DNA of 64,000 nucleotides from Aphis gossypii (Eukaryota; Arthropoda; Insecta; Hemiptera; Aphididae), in assembly GCF_020184175.1 (NCBI RefSeq), contig NC_065530.1:78283260-78347259 (forward strand), read 5' to 3'. Positions 10,401 to 22,975 of this stretch are shown in pieces. Every line of letters starts with the position of its first letter. Position 1 is the first letter of the stretch. The notes below the pieces were generated by a model, which was not told the DNA's origin, did not search any database, and saw nothing but the letters and a program-made list of their open reading frames with translations. A program made the position numbers and the translations under genes.

Positions 10401-12899
10401 ATTATATTTCATTACAGAGAAAACGTACCTTTCTTTACTCATAATATAGTAAATAAGATAACATGTTTGGTGTTAACTTTTACTAAATTTTAGGTTTAAT
10501 ATTTATAATTAGGTATGCGATTTTTATGATTTGTTTACTTGCGACGATGATTTTATATCGGTTATTTTTTTAAAAACACCACCGCACTTTTCTTACTGAT
10601 GATGATGTGACCAATCACCGATACTTTTCAGCAGCATACGTTAGCACAGGAAACAAACTAAAAATTACGAATTCCGTGTGACCGTGTACCTACCTAATAG
10701 ACTGCAATAAAATCGTAAAAACGCAAATCGCGTTCATCAGTGGAGACGTGATACAACTAGGTAGATACTTTTTAAAAGTACGTCGAGTTATAGTAAGACA
10801 ACACATGTATACAACTACACCACATCGAGGTTAATAAACCGGACGAATCGACGAAATGATATAAAAATTGTTATATACGTATAAGCCCGTAATATATTGA
10901 ATATACGTGTAGTTATACTATATACAATGACGTGTTGGGTATATATAACGGAGCGGTTTGTTTTTTTCTCGAAAAAATAACGTTCGATTACGTGTTGGAA
11001 ATAATCGTAAAGAAACAAACGGTCTTACTCTAACACATACAGTACCTACAGCTAGTACAAGACGTATAATAGTTGACGGTTACCGCTCTCCACGCCGTCC
11101 AATCATCCCGCGCTTTTTTTTAATACGAAATTTCACGCACGTCCTGTCCTCGTCACAACAACGACCAGACCGCATAAGTATACCAAACGCAACGCAACAC
11201 GATAAATCGCGATCTACACAGCTGTATAATACACGATGCACCTACCTCTATACATATACCTACAAATATTGAAAATTATAATATTGTGATAATATAATAT
11301 ATATTTTTTGTGTATAAAAAATTATAATAATATTATCATTTATTAGCTATACTCGTTCGTGCAACGCTATATCTTAAAGGGCAATATTATTCACTGTGTA
11401 GAATAGATATTCAAGGACTACTGCGTACAACATAATTTAATTGAAGAAATCCAACTAGTTGTGGGGGGGGGGTTTAATGTACTGCACAAAATATTATCAT
11501 CGATTTAATTGACTTAATATAATATATTATCGATTGTGTAGGTCCTCTTTATCGGCCGTGTCGCGTCCTGGGTAAATGTAAGATTTAGGTTCGACATTTC
11601 GTCAACAAAAAGAGATCTCCGTTGACACGCGTACCGTATTATAATAAGAAGTGTAAAGAATATTTTATTTTGTTTATTACCGTCGTACCTATATAGACGG
11701 CCAGCGAGAAGAAGACCCTTCGGGCAAAGACGTGTGGTAAAAACAACTAATAACGCGCGCCGTAGTTATAGCGGTAGGTATAGGAGTCGCGTATTCGAGT
11801 TTAACGACGTCTTATAAACTCTTATCGCACAATGAGTAGACAGAACTATAATGACCTAACCGGCACGAGTAGGCGTAATTATCCACATACATGTATGTAT
11901 GTATGTATGTGTATATGTGTGTGCCCGGTGTGCGGATAAAGTGTATAGACGCACACACGCAATATTGGATATATGGTTGTAATTTTGTGACACGTGCGTC
12001 TTCAGTGGCGCCATACTGTGTAGCTGTCGATTACAAAAATTATACGATTTGTCCATTCGGTTTTAAGTGGCCATGGCTATCGAAATCGTTTTATACATCC
12101 ACTAACTTTCTTTTGCTAAATCAATAATTTAAAAAGTAACCTACTGAATAGCAGTGCGCATATCCTCAAATTATAATATTATTCGAAGTTCGATTCATTC
12201 GATCGATATTTCGCTTTACAATGTCTATCACCTGTCGCGGTCGTGGAGATAAATATTTGAAAAAAATAACTCTGATCAATATGATTAAGATACGTTTTAA
12301 TATTATATTATAGAGTATTATACATATAACAAAGGCCAGGGTCATTTTATAGTAAAGTTGTGATTGCTAATCACAATTTTATTGTTATTGTTTTTTTTTT
12401 ACACATCTCACGGACCACGGGTCTTTTAGTAGTACACTAATACGTACTCAAAATTATTTAACCGTTGCACCAGTACATCAAATAAACTCGAGACGTAGCT
12501 GTTATGAGTATGTTATAACGTGCATGATGATAACGAATATATTATCACGTCGTACGTGCGTACATATTATAATAGGAATATTTTATAATATATTATTATT
12601 ATTATTATCACAGATTGTAATATTATTAAAAAAAATGTATTAAAAATTACGCGCATTTTACGCAACGACTTACCATTATAATAATTACGTTTGGAACGAG
12701 TCCAGAATTATCGTGTTTTTTCTCCGACGTCGTCTTACAATCGCGCGAGTGTCCAGTCGCAATAATAATAAACGTCTATCAGACCGTCCGTAAAATATAA
12801 GAGAAAAGAAAAATGAAAAAAATATATATCACGCGCGCGTACTAAACAAATCGACAGTGGCATGTGTGAGTATAGGTCCAATATATACACAATACACTA
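10401..12899. other. Non-coding DNA with a (TATG)n microsatellite
   Basis: No gene is supported. The 10958-11272 frame (104 codons) overlaps an antiparallel open frame and its product is dominated by Tyr, Thr and Arg. A G run lies at 11462-11471 and an ATGT/GT microsatellite at 11891-11933. The 11550-12060 part is richer in CpG than its flanks. Confidence 0.5.
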
Positions 12900-13712
12900 T
12901 ACAGAGTGATTCATTAAATGACATGTGCACCCCCATTTTTTTCTGTTAATAATGAATTAATTCCAATTCTAAGTTTTGGAATATTTAAAAATACTTCAAG
13001 TCCATATTTTTCAATTCTAGAGATTATTTTGTCTACTATTTACTAATCTAACCTCTCGATACTTATACTTATGTTTTTTACTGTAAATATTTTTTTTTTA
13101 AATTTTGATTTATCCAGTATCTAATTCAAAATTCGAACTAGTATAGTTTTTAAGTTATCAACACGATTATACTAAGCCACTAAGGACTAACAGTCCTTAA
13201 AAATGGTTTTATAAAAATATAAATTAGAATGACTATAAATGTAGGTGATTTGTGGATCTAGCGTATTTTTCATATAACCCGACCATTTCAAATTTTTACA
13301 AGTTTTAAAAATATTGATAGGTGCCTAAATTATATTAATTACTAAAATGTTAAAACCGTCATAGCGGAATATTGCCCATTCTATTCCCTATATCTTTCAA
13401 ATCCAATATCATGGACCTATAATCTATAATACCACATAAAGTAAAATAACTCAAAAACTACTCGGTATTCAAATTTTGATTTTGATATACGCCAACATTT
13501 TCAAAAAAATCATTCTTTGATTAATCTACTGTAGAGATTGTTGTTTGGAAAACAGAAGTTTGTATCTCAAATTGACACTTTTTAAGCACTAAAAAATATT
13601 TCAAGAATTTAAAAACAATATGGTATTTTAGTATGTATTTAAAAGAAATAAAAGTCAGATTTAGAATGTCTATGTATTAAAAAAGAGGGTATGTTTGATG
13701 AATCGTCCTGTA
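12900..13712 (+). mobile_element. mariner-like MITE, copy 1 (813 bp)
   Basis: It starts TACAGAGTGATTCATT and ends GATGAATCGTCCTGTA, which are imperfect inverted repeats of each other. A TA dinucleotide flanks each side (12898-12899 and 13713-13714), as expected for Tc1/mariner-type insertion. The interior carries a core seen in two more copies: TTTTGATTTTGATA followed by AT-rich sequence near 13465-13510, inverted in the copy at 30879 and direct in the copy at 49281. No transposase reading frame is present. Confidence 0.8.
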
Positions 13713-13714
13713 TA

Positions 13715-14497
13715 TTCTGCATTTCAATGTTTGTGTATATACTATATATACTGTGTACATGGTCCAAGACAGTATTATAATATTATTATTATTATTATTA
13801 TGGCAGTCGCACGTGTGCAGCTCGGCAGTGGCGTACGTACACATACATGTATATAATATTATATACTACTCGTGTTGGTTTCCCCCCGCAGGACCTTCTC
13901 CGGGCGGCTGCGAAAGGGGGCAATGACTGCGGGCGCGCGCTCGCGTAGTACCAATATATTATTATTATTTTCTGTGTGACCGACCAACGGCCAGGACCCC
14001 CTCCGAGAGAAGACAGCTTCGTCGTCGTCGTCGTCACCGGAGTGGTCGCAGTGACTATCGCAGCCGGTACGGGTCATCGGCAGGCGCCACACTTGAACCC
14101 GTTTGACCCACCTCTCGGCCCTAGTCCCTGTCCAAATAAACTTTTCCCTGTCTCAGACGAATTCATTTTTCCTCTGAGCGTGAAACCAGACTCGAGGAAA
14201 TGTAGTTGTATATTAGATTGAGTTTTGCATCGATACAGTTAAATGTCTTATATTAAACTCTTTCACTGTGGGTTCACGAGACGTGTTTCATCTACACAAA
14301 AAAAAAATAACAGAATTGATTTCGAAGTTAAACACTATATCTGCATAATTACATAGAAGGCCAGCGCTATGGTACGTTTAATACGCGACTATGTCTAATA
14401 CGCGACTGAATTTTCATTGGATAATAATATATTCAATAATATTATTAGCGTATTATTGGTATACTACTATTACATTCCACATATTATATAAAAAAAT
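13715..14497. other. Non-coding DNA with a (TAT)n run and a CpG-rich patch
   Basis: A trinucleotide run lies at 13778-13801. The stretch 13800-14180 is CpG-rich with a GTC repeat near 14019-14034. It contains three overlapping open frames of about 80 codons in both directions, which is typical of stop-poor GC-rich sequence. None has a recognisable product. Confidence 0.45.
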
Positions 14498-15301
14498 AGA
14501 GGTCAAGTGAGTAAAGTTTTGCTGTACAGTAGGTATGGACTGAACTTCGGACATAGAATAGGTCACTGTATAATGAGTGTGTTAAATTTAAATGCAATGA
14601 TAGGTATTATTGTATACGAAAAACGACCTAAATACCTCAAAATTAAATCATGTACAGAAAATGGAAATTTAAACGATTAGTAATTTTTAACAATAACAAA
14701 AATCTAAAACTGTTTGATAGTAACCTTAGATATAAATACTAAAAATTTTTAGGAATTTTCAATCACCAAATTACTTGCAAATGTTAGCGATTTTGACATA
14801 GTTCATAAAATTCGAACTTTTAACGCTTTGATATTTAGAGAAATCAAAATATTCAGTTGTCTAGAAATAGTTCAAAAAAACCATAATATTTTGAAAATGT
14901 AATAGTGTAAAAAGTGCAAAAACTTTTACGTCTTCAGTGAGAATTGAACCACGAAATATAGTATCAATTAAATCGACACAAAAGAAGATAAATGTTTGTT
15001 ATAAATGTTATAAACTTACAAGTCTAATGCAGTAATAGGCAATACAAATGTGAAAAAGAGACGCTCTTCTAATCTAGTTTCTAGTAGCACTGACTCCAAA
15101 CAGCACGAGAAGAGCCCTCAGAGAGCTTATTTAATCGAAACGTATCTATCTATCGACGACACCTATACAGACGTACAAATGGTTTTAGAGTTTTTATACG
15201 TATTTAAACACAATTTGTTATCGTGGCGACCGATGAACGCACGAGATATTAGGTCGGTTACGTCAGCATTGCCAATTTTGAATTTTAATACCAAACCTTG
15301 A

Positions 15302-15356
15302 CAGTATTATGTGCTTTTTTTGTACAAAATCGTACAAAAAAAAGTACATAATACTG
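15302..15356. repeat. Strong hairpin inside the foldback MITE
   Basis: Arms 15302-15325 and 15332-15356 are inverted copies over about 24 bp with one substitution and one extra base, separated by a 6-base loop. Each arm has the form CAGTATTATGT/G-C-T(n)-GTAC. Confidence 0.85.
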
Positions 15357-15397
15357 CATTATTTAAAACTGTGGTTTTTGAATATTTGGTAATGGCA

Positions 15398-15423
15398 GTG
15401 CTGGAGTAACGTTATTCCAGCAC
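15398..15423. repeat. 26-bp palindrome in the foldback MITE
   Basis: The arms GTGCTGGA and TCCAGCAC surround a TAACGTTA core. The whole 26 bp equals its own reverse complement except for one symmetric position pair. Confidence 0.85.
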
Positions 15424-15645
15424 GCGCATAGGAAAAACGGTTTTGGTCAGGTTTGGAGGGTTGTACAAAATTTTATTTTACTTGTCTTGTACTTATAATA
15501 CTGTCCAGGTTTGGTATTTAAATTCAAATTTGGCGTAACGGAGATCGAGATATTTGTTGAATGTAATAATATGCAGACTATTATTATACATAAAAAAAAC
15601 AACACATACATTACATTACAAATCAATACATTCAGAATTTAATAT

Positions 15646-18600
15646 TGGAATAAACGTATACAATATTATTATCATTTATCAATTTGCATACGACAATATA
15701 TTATAATATATTATTATATTATACGTGTAATTAAATAAAGTTATATTAAAATAATGAATTGACACAATAATATTATGTGTAAGCCGTTTGAAATGGTAAT
15801 GAATGTGTTTGCATCATTGTCGTAGGTGCATAACACAGTAGTTGCAAACACAATATATTATCAGTATATATAGTATTATATATTATTAAAATAGCGAACA
15901 TATAAATTGAATAGGTTAGGACAGTTAGGTGTATAAATTATTATATTAAATTTATACACGTATAGATAGTTAGTACTCAGTTGTGTTAGTAGTAAATTTT
16001 CATTATCTATTAATCAGCTATTATCACATTTCCAACGATGCATGCATATTACATCGTACTTATTAATTCAAATGGATATGATGTATCAACTTATTGTATC
16101 ATAAATAATAATAATAAAAAAAAATGGGATTTAAAAAGGTGAAGGTACATTATTGTGATTAATTGTGATTGAACCATTTGAACCATATATTGAGGTACCA
16201 CTGTTGGCTTGTAATACCTATATGTATTATTAAATTTGTACTACGTTGTACCAGCATACCAGCATAGCATAAATATGATTTATAATTTAATTTTATTAAC
16301 ACTAAATAGGTTTAGTTTGTTATGATTTATCATAGATGCAACGAATCAGAGACATATTTAATAATTTATTTTAAGCTATACAAGTATTTAGCAAGACTAA
16401 TTATTTTTATCATAGACGTATTTTGTACTGAATATATTTTAAAATATACCAATTTTGTTTCAATTATGTTTATGATAATTTTAGATTATTAAAATTAAAT
16501 ATCGAAACGTATTATGTCTAATGTATTACAATATATTATGGGAATCGTAAATAATTGTTATTTAATGTTTTGTAATATTTTTTTAATGCAGAAGTATATA
16601 ATTATTATGATTCGGGTGGTCTTAAAAAGTCGGTGATTTGATTGATGGTTACAGTATCCTCAATAGCTATAAATAATTGAAACACAACGATTTGATACTA
16701 AATACATTGTGATATATTATACTCTCGGACTATATATGATAATATATTATAACGTATATAGGTAAATTTCGACATAGCTTGAATTACAGTTATCGTATAT
16801 GTAAATGCCGCAGTCCTACAGAGAGCTGGAAAGTCAAAATATAATAATTACTTACACGTCCAAAAATCGTTTTTTAAACGGTTGACAAACAGCATTCAAC
16901 GTCGTTTACTGTGCGCAAGTGACCATAGCGTGCCATATATATATAAACAGAGCAGATAGAATATTATTATTATTTATATAGATAGAAAGAACCATGTGTT
17001 CAAACTGTTCAAAGAGTTTTTGAAATATTATAATTTCGCCACACATAAAGGTACATAATATAATAAATATATATGATTGATATATTGAATATATATACGA
17101 ATATATAATATTTATTTTAAATTTTGTGACTTAAAAATATAATATCTTCTAGTCTCTAGATACAAACACGGATAAAAATATTCACTCATTTTGGAATAAA
17201 AATAATACATCACCTTTTGGACGACTTTACGATCGCTATTTATTAAAATACTATAATTGTCTCACAAAAAAAAAATAGAGGTTTAAGTAATCAATTAATA
17301 ACTTATAGTATTATGTTACTTTAAAATATTTAACAGAGTTATTTCATTAAAATATACTGGTATATTTTCATTGATTAAAACGCTAGGATGTTCATATTAA
17401 TTATGTAAATAACACATTTTTACATTTATTTAATAAATCACTTAAATATACCTTACAAAATGAAAAAAAAACTTAATTACTTGAAAAATTAATGTAACAT
17501 TATAGTTTTAGACTAATTCAATTAATTAGATTAATAAGAAACTTATGGAATTTAATTTTGGGGGGAAGAAAATACCACAGTCACTCGTGTAAACTTGAAG
17601 TAACTTTGAATATTCTTAAATTAATTTTTAATATACTTACTTTGTATCCTATTCCTGAGTAATATAAAAAAATTTGATGTTATTAACTTTAAAATCTTAT
17701 ACTTATAAAATATGTTTGTTAATAATTTTTATACTCACCTTTAACGTTAATCACAAACGATTTAGATAATAGATAATAGCTGGAAAAAACGCACACGTAA
17801 AAGAGATTTCGAAGTATATATATTAGCGTCTTCGTTATTAAAATGTTGTTATACATAATAAAATATATATGAACGTACAATATACATACTTAATATGCAT
17901 TTTATTGTGATATAGAAAAATTATTCCTTGTAGATATAACATGAGTGCGTGCAATTAATACAATCGAGAAACTACATTACACATAAAATATTATTCGTCA
18001 AAATAATTTTCGTCGTAATTTATTTATAATACTTGAAAAATTAAAACATATTAGTTTACTCATTTTCAGTTAATATAATAAATGTTAATATTTTTTTGTT
18101 TTATGTCAGGTGACAGGTGAAGAATTAGATAAATCATTAGTAATGTTTTATAATATAACTAAAACATTATACATACCAGTTACCTGTGAAAAATTTAACG
18201 TTTAACCGTTTAAGTATAGGTATAAGTTCTATATCGATATAATGCTATTAACAAAAGCGATAATTCCCGTGACTCGTCGAAAATTCAAAACTAACTGAAT
18301 TTATTGGTAACGTTTTATTCTAGTGTACAAAAATATATTTAATCCTTTTTGACAAATTGTTTTTCTTCTTATTTGAATCTACAACTTATTAAAAATTAGC
18401 AGTCTGTTAAAAATTAAACTAGTCACCTTTATGAAACGAACTAATAACTAATCTGTCCGGGCCCCGGGGGTACCATATGGTACGACTGGTACGAGAGACC
18501 GTTTTTCTCGAAATACTTTTATTGTTGTAATAAATTATTTCTAAAATAGAACTGCGGCTACCGAATACGAATAATAATTAATAACGTGCAATTACATCGT

Positions 18601-18682
18601 CCCACACCGCTGCTGCTCAACTCCAAAGATAAGTGTAACACAATATTTATGATTATTAATTGTATATTTTTTAAATTAGAAT
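15646..18682. other. AT-rich non-coding DNA, nothing recognised
   Basis: Long AT-rich stretch without credible open frames. It includes a TTAGG-type pair near 15913-15928 and a perfect 14-bp palindrome GTACCATATGGTAC at 18470-18483 next to a GC-rich run. Confidence 0.5.
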
Positions 18683-18686
18683 AAAA
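18683..18686 (-). terminator. Pol III terminator of tRNA-Lys copy 3
   Basis: Four T in the transcribed orientation, six bases past the mature end, in the trailer ATCAAATTTTAT. This is shorter than the five-T runs of copies 1 and 2, so read-through could be higher. Confidence 0.7.
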
Positions 18687-18692
18687 TTTGAT

Positions 18693-18765
18693 CGCCCAAC
18701 GTGGGGCTCGAACCCACGACCCCGAGATTAAGAGTCTCGTGCTCTACCGACTGAGCTAGCCGGGC
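18693..18765 (-). tRNA. tRNA-Lys (anticodon CTT), copy 3
   Basis: Its reverse complement is identical to copies 1 and 2 over 73 bases, with an intact cloverleaf, CTT anticodon and pol III A and B boxes. It lies about 11.5 kb from copy 2 in the same orientation. The four bases before the mature 5' end (AACT) match copy 2, and the 3' trailer resembles both other copies. The remaining flanks are unrelated, so this is not a recent large segmental duplication. Confidence 0.98.
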
Positions 18766-21700
18766 AGTTATGTAACTAATATTCTCACAGATAATATAAT
18801 ATTATATTATCAGCTGTAAATCTGTAATCAAGGTGGATATATCCATCTTGTCTGTAACATTAATATACCTATCAGATAAAAATATAGGTACCATTGGAAA
18901 TAGGGGTAGAAGGGTAATGAATAATGATTATTTATACCAGCATCTAGATGATAGTTAGAATTATTGATATTGGAACATTTTTTTTTTCAATATGGGGGTT
19001 TAACAAATTCATTTCTATTATATAGACTCGTGGACACACTGACACCAGCTTTTTTGTTTACATTAAACAAATTTTTACATTACACAATATTTTTACGCTT
19101 AATTTTATTGATTTATACCTATTAATCAAACATGTTAACTTTAACCCGTAGTGGTTGTAGCAGTATAGTGTCGTGCCGAAACCAACTATAACCTCATCAC
19201 CAAACGTGTTAATTTATATAATATTGAACAGTGAATTTAATTTATACTTTGGATAAGAACTTTGTGTAACTGCTATACCTATAGACTTGCTATAGTTCAT
19301 AAATAGGTCTGCTTTTGTTTCAAAACCTCTTCTTCCTGGCTACTGTATTTATATACCTGTATAATATATAGTATATAGTACATTAAATAATACATTTTAT
19401 TAAATTTTTATCCGTTACATGGTCTAAAAGTTGCAATGTACGTACACATGTATTATACGAATGGCTAAATTTGATATAATATCTTTTACTCTTTTGTAGT
19501 ATTATCATTTCAATTTACTTATTAACATGTCTATAGGCTTATCTCATATCAATTCGGTAAAATCACGAAAATAATGTTTGACAATATTATAATATTATTA
19601 TTATAGTTATACTATTGTTTGCTGTTCCGGTCATTATTGATATTATTACTGAAGCTGATACAGTCGCGTCTATACTCGATACGGTTGGTTGGGAATAATA
19701 ATGTCATTTCTCATATCATATAATATAAGTACAAAATGTACACAGCAAATTAGTAATTACTATTATTTGTAACCTATAACAGTCGACAGATCGCAATATT
19801 ATAGTTTATAAGTTATAACCTTGTTCCTAACTCTGTGGAAAGCTGGATGGTGTGTTTTCAATCAAAATTATTTTTGTTCTGATATGCCGTACACGTGCGC
19901 ACTAATGTACTATTGTTTTAATATGGCTGAATCGATAAAAAAAACTTATAACATTGAGTAAAAGATAATGTCAAAATATCTATGTTTCGATGTCTTTTTT
20001 TATGGGTAACATTCCAATCTAATTCGTAATGATTGTCCACGATCTTCGTGACACGGCTCGTTTCTATTAAGTATAATATGTCATAAGATACACGTAAATA
20101 TATATTATTTTATAGTTTTAAACATTATGAAATGTATATAAAAACTATAAAAGCAAATATAATATTAAGTGTATTAATTGCTTACAAAAAACATGTATAC
20201 ATTTTATTCAACTCATATCGTACAATAATCCGATAACTGCTTGTGTATTGCCTTGTAACGACTGTAGTCGTAAATAATTTTATAAAATAGTTACCTACTA
20301 AACATTTTTCAGCAAATCCTTTTATTATTTACTTGTAACAATTTGAGTTTACAAATAAACCGGTAAAAACTATTTTCTTATATTTAATAGTTTTGAGGTA
20401 CCTACGGTTTAGAATGAAAAAGCTGAGTATCCAATCGCGATGTGACCTGGCCAACAACACAATTTAAATTATATACATTTATACCTAACACAATATCGTC
20501 ATAAATTGCGTAATACCTATACAGTATAGACAGTATAGTACAATAAAACATATTATACAGAACGATATTATTATAATATGCCCTGTAAAGTCGTAAAGCG
20601 TATAAAATGTATAGCTGGTGTATTATTCTTTTGCTGTATAGCCGTCGTAGGTTAGGTTAACGTCGTATAGGTACATAAGTAGTCACTAGTCACCTTAAAT
20701 CAAATCGAAAATAAAATGCTAACAGCTCTCGTATGCAAGCATATATATTACATATATATCGAGAGTAATGACTGCAAATAAGTGCCTACCAGAAAAATGT
20801 TTTTAATACGATGGATATAAACGAATGCAACGAGCGACTGATTTACAATACATATCACTGTTGAAAATTCACAAATTACCGCGTCCGGGCCTTCGTGGTT
20901 GAGACGTGTGTCACGTGCGAGTAAGACGTTTTTATGTATAGACTGATGGAGAGAAAATGAAAATTACCTATGCTACAAAAAAAAAAAAAAATCGTGTACC
21001 GACAACAAACATGATTTGTACCAATTGTACCTATAGCATATATGAATAATTTGTTCTATAGCCAGGTGCGTTGGTTGTAAAACAATTTAATTAAGATAAA
21101 TCACTGCAAGTGACTACAATATTACGTTTAAAATATATATTTCCTGTGCGCAAATTGACCGCCGAAACCAGACCTTTGTTATGTAATATTGTGTATATAC
21201 TTGTATAGAAGATCGACACGCGCTCTCGCACACATATTTATTTGCTTTTATACAGTCATGTACGGTATATACGCACCTATAGGAGGACTGTAGACGAGGT
21301 CCGTAGTTATTGTCAGTGGATACAAACGTGAATCTCGGTTTCAACAAATCGTGTGGCGATTTTTTAAAAGCGAACTCTATAACGGCCTGCAGCAACGGTA
21401 CGACGGAAAACGACGATATAATATAAAATACAAAACGAAAAGTGAGGAAAAAAATATATAACTACTATACACACATCTGTACGGCTACGTGTACCTATAC
21501 GGTTTATACGCACGCACACACGCAACACACGCGTATAATATACTCGCGCTATAAATCATTATAGCCATTGTTCGACCCCAGAGATTATTCAAAATCACAA
21601 TGGGTCGAAAATTAGATGTAACTTGGAGATGCATTTTGTTCGTCGTCGTAGTCGTCGTCCGAGGTGCCGTAACGAAAAAACGATCATCACGATGAGTAGA

Positions 21701-22816
21701 TAGAACGAGGCAAAATTGTTCTATTCGTGTATAGTATTATCATATAGATACGCGCAAATATATGCGTAGGTAAGTATTTATCTACATAATATCATGATGT
21801 GTATAGTTTTACGCGAGGTACAGCTCAATGTATAAAATAAAATAAATTATTTAATATTTATGTTCTTGTTAACACAAAAGCCGAATTTTGAAAATCACAC
21901 AATCAAAATATATATAGTATTTTGTTTTATCCGTGTTCTGCACTTCTACGATAGGTATAGTGTATGTTTTTAAATGACATTGAAATAATTATATTATATT
22001 TACTATGAATTATGTACATGTGCATTGGAGAAATTATAATAACGACGACGACGATAATGTATTCCAAAAACTCTTTCAACGCGCTCGTTTCTTTACAACT
22101 ATCTGCCGTCGTTGATATACTGCGGTATTGTCACACGTGTACTGTGTACAGTAAACCGCGATTGAACGTTGTTTGTCAACCGTTTAAAACGGATTTTCGG
22201 ACGTGTAAACAATTGGATTTTGACGCTTCCAGCTATACGGACCGTAGCGTTTTGCATACGATTATCGTAAATCGCCTGTAATTCGCGTGACTCCGCAATT
22301 TACTCACGTTATAATATATTGTCATATGATAATATATAATATTATAGTCGCAGTTCTGGTCGCTGCAGTGTTTTGAGAGCACATAATACAGTTCAAAATC
22401 ATTGCGTTTCAATAATTTATACCTGTTGGAATTATAATGTCTACTAAAATATGCGTCGTCGGAAACGAGATAATAGATTGTATGAAATACTACAACTGAC
22501 ACACAACGAGCGACTATAATAATATATTTTATATGTGTATGCAGTGCCTATTCAATGTAATTTATTGTTTATGTTTGCGTTTCCAAGTGTATAATATACT
22601 ATGTATACTATATATTTTGTATGCAACTACCGTATTATAATATGCATACGACGAGAAAGCGAAAAGTTCATCATTACCATCTCAAACGGTATAATATACA
22701 TCATAACATTGTTATTTACAATAATGTTTATTATTTGTACGTATCGGGACTAATTCAGGTTAATGTTAGTGGATCGGTGTAAGAAGAGCCAATATCACAT
22801 TTGAACAAATTTTAGA
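18766..22816. other. Mostly AT-rich non-coding DNA, no gene supported
   Basis: A near-perfect palindrome centred on GGATATATCC lies at 18829-18848 and a TTAGG-like stretch at 20649-20658. The 21114-21395 and 22012-22502 stretches hold open frames of about 90 codons with Tyr/Ile/Cys-rich products, in overlapping opposite frames, which I treat as chance. Confidence 0.5.
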
Positions 22817-22975
22817 TTATTTTACGAATATGTTCTTACTATGTTTGATAGTTACATCAATAGCCTTTTATCTGCCGCAGATACATTCTAACAATTCGTT
22901 CTTAGCATTTGATATTATTCCTTCAATGTTGAAGTGACAGATCTTAAGACCTGCCCCTACTCTCATCGTCACATA
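22817..22975 (-). pseudogene. LINE (non-LTR retrotransposon) endonuclease fragment
   Basis: The minus strand from 22975 reads YVTMRVGAGLKICHFNIEG, then about 16 residues to a stop at 22870-22868. The frame then continues with KAIDVT in phase to a further stop near 22817. L-K-I-C-H-F-N-I-E-G followed some 20 residues later by an I-D-V block is the usual start of the apurinic-type endonuclease domain in ORF2 of insect LINEs (Jockey/R1-type clades). N of FN and E of IEG correspond to the first catalytic motif. Only about 50 codons are recognisable, with an in-frame stop and no reverse transcriptase nearby, so this is a dead fragment. Confidence 0.6.

Larger units (their letters stand above)
15242..15554. 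mobile_element. Foldback MITE with 9-bp target duplication, inserted in copy B
   Basis: The insertion is 15251-15545. CGAGATATT flanks it at 15242-15250 and 15546-15554, a 9-bp duplication. The homologous place in copy C (near 54801-54815, inverted) has a single uninterrupted version, which confirms the insertion. The element is palindromic throughout. Its outer arms at 15251-15314 and 15489-15545 share GTTACG and the string ATACCAAACC in inverted orientation. A strong hairpin lies at 15302-15356 and a near-perfect 26-bp palindrome at 15398-15423. A 9-bp duplication with long inverted arms fits a Mutator-like (MULE) foldback element, but the superfamily is an inference. It has no coding capacity. 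Confidence 0.8.
14498..15645 (-). mobile_element. Aphid-type interspersed repeat, copy B (inverted), interrupted
   Basis: In reverse orientation it matches the ends of copy A. Near 14503 GGTCAAGTGAGT corresponds to ACTCACTTGCCC of copy A, near 14610 TGTATACGAAAAACGA matches the copy A 3' part, and near 15621-15640 AATCAATACATTCAGAATTT matches the copy A start. Its middle (about 14860-15240) is closer to copy C than to copy A, so B and C form a subfamily. A separate 295-bp element is inserted at 15251-15545. The 83-codon open frame at 15050-15301 lies inside this repeat, reads into the insertion and is most likely not a gene. Confidence 0.75.

Noticed and set aside
15050..15301. 83-codon frame with a fairly protein-like translation
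   Set aside because: It lies inside the dispersed repeat copy B, runs into the inserted foldback element, and its homologue in copy C is not open.
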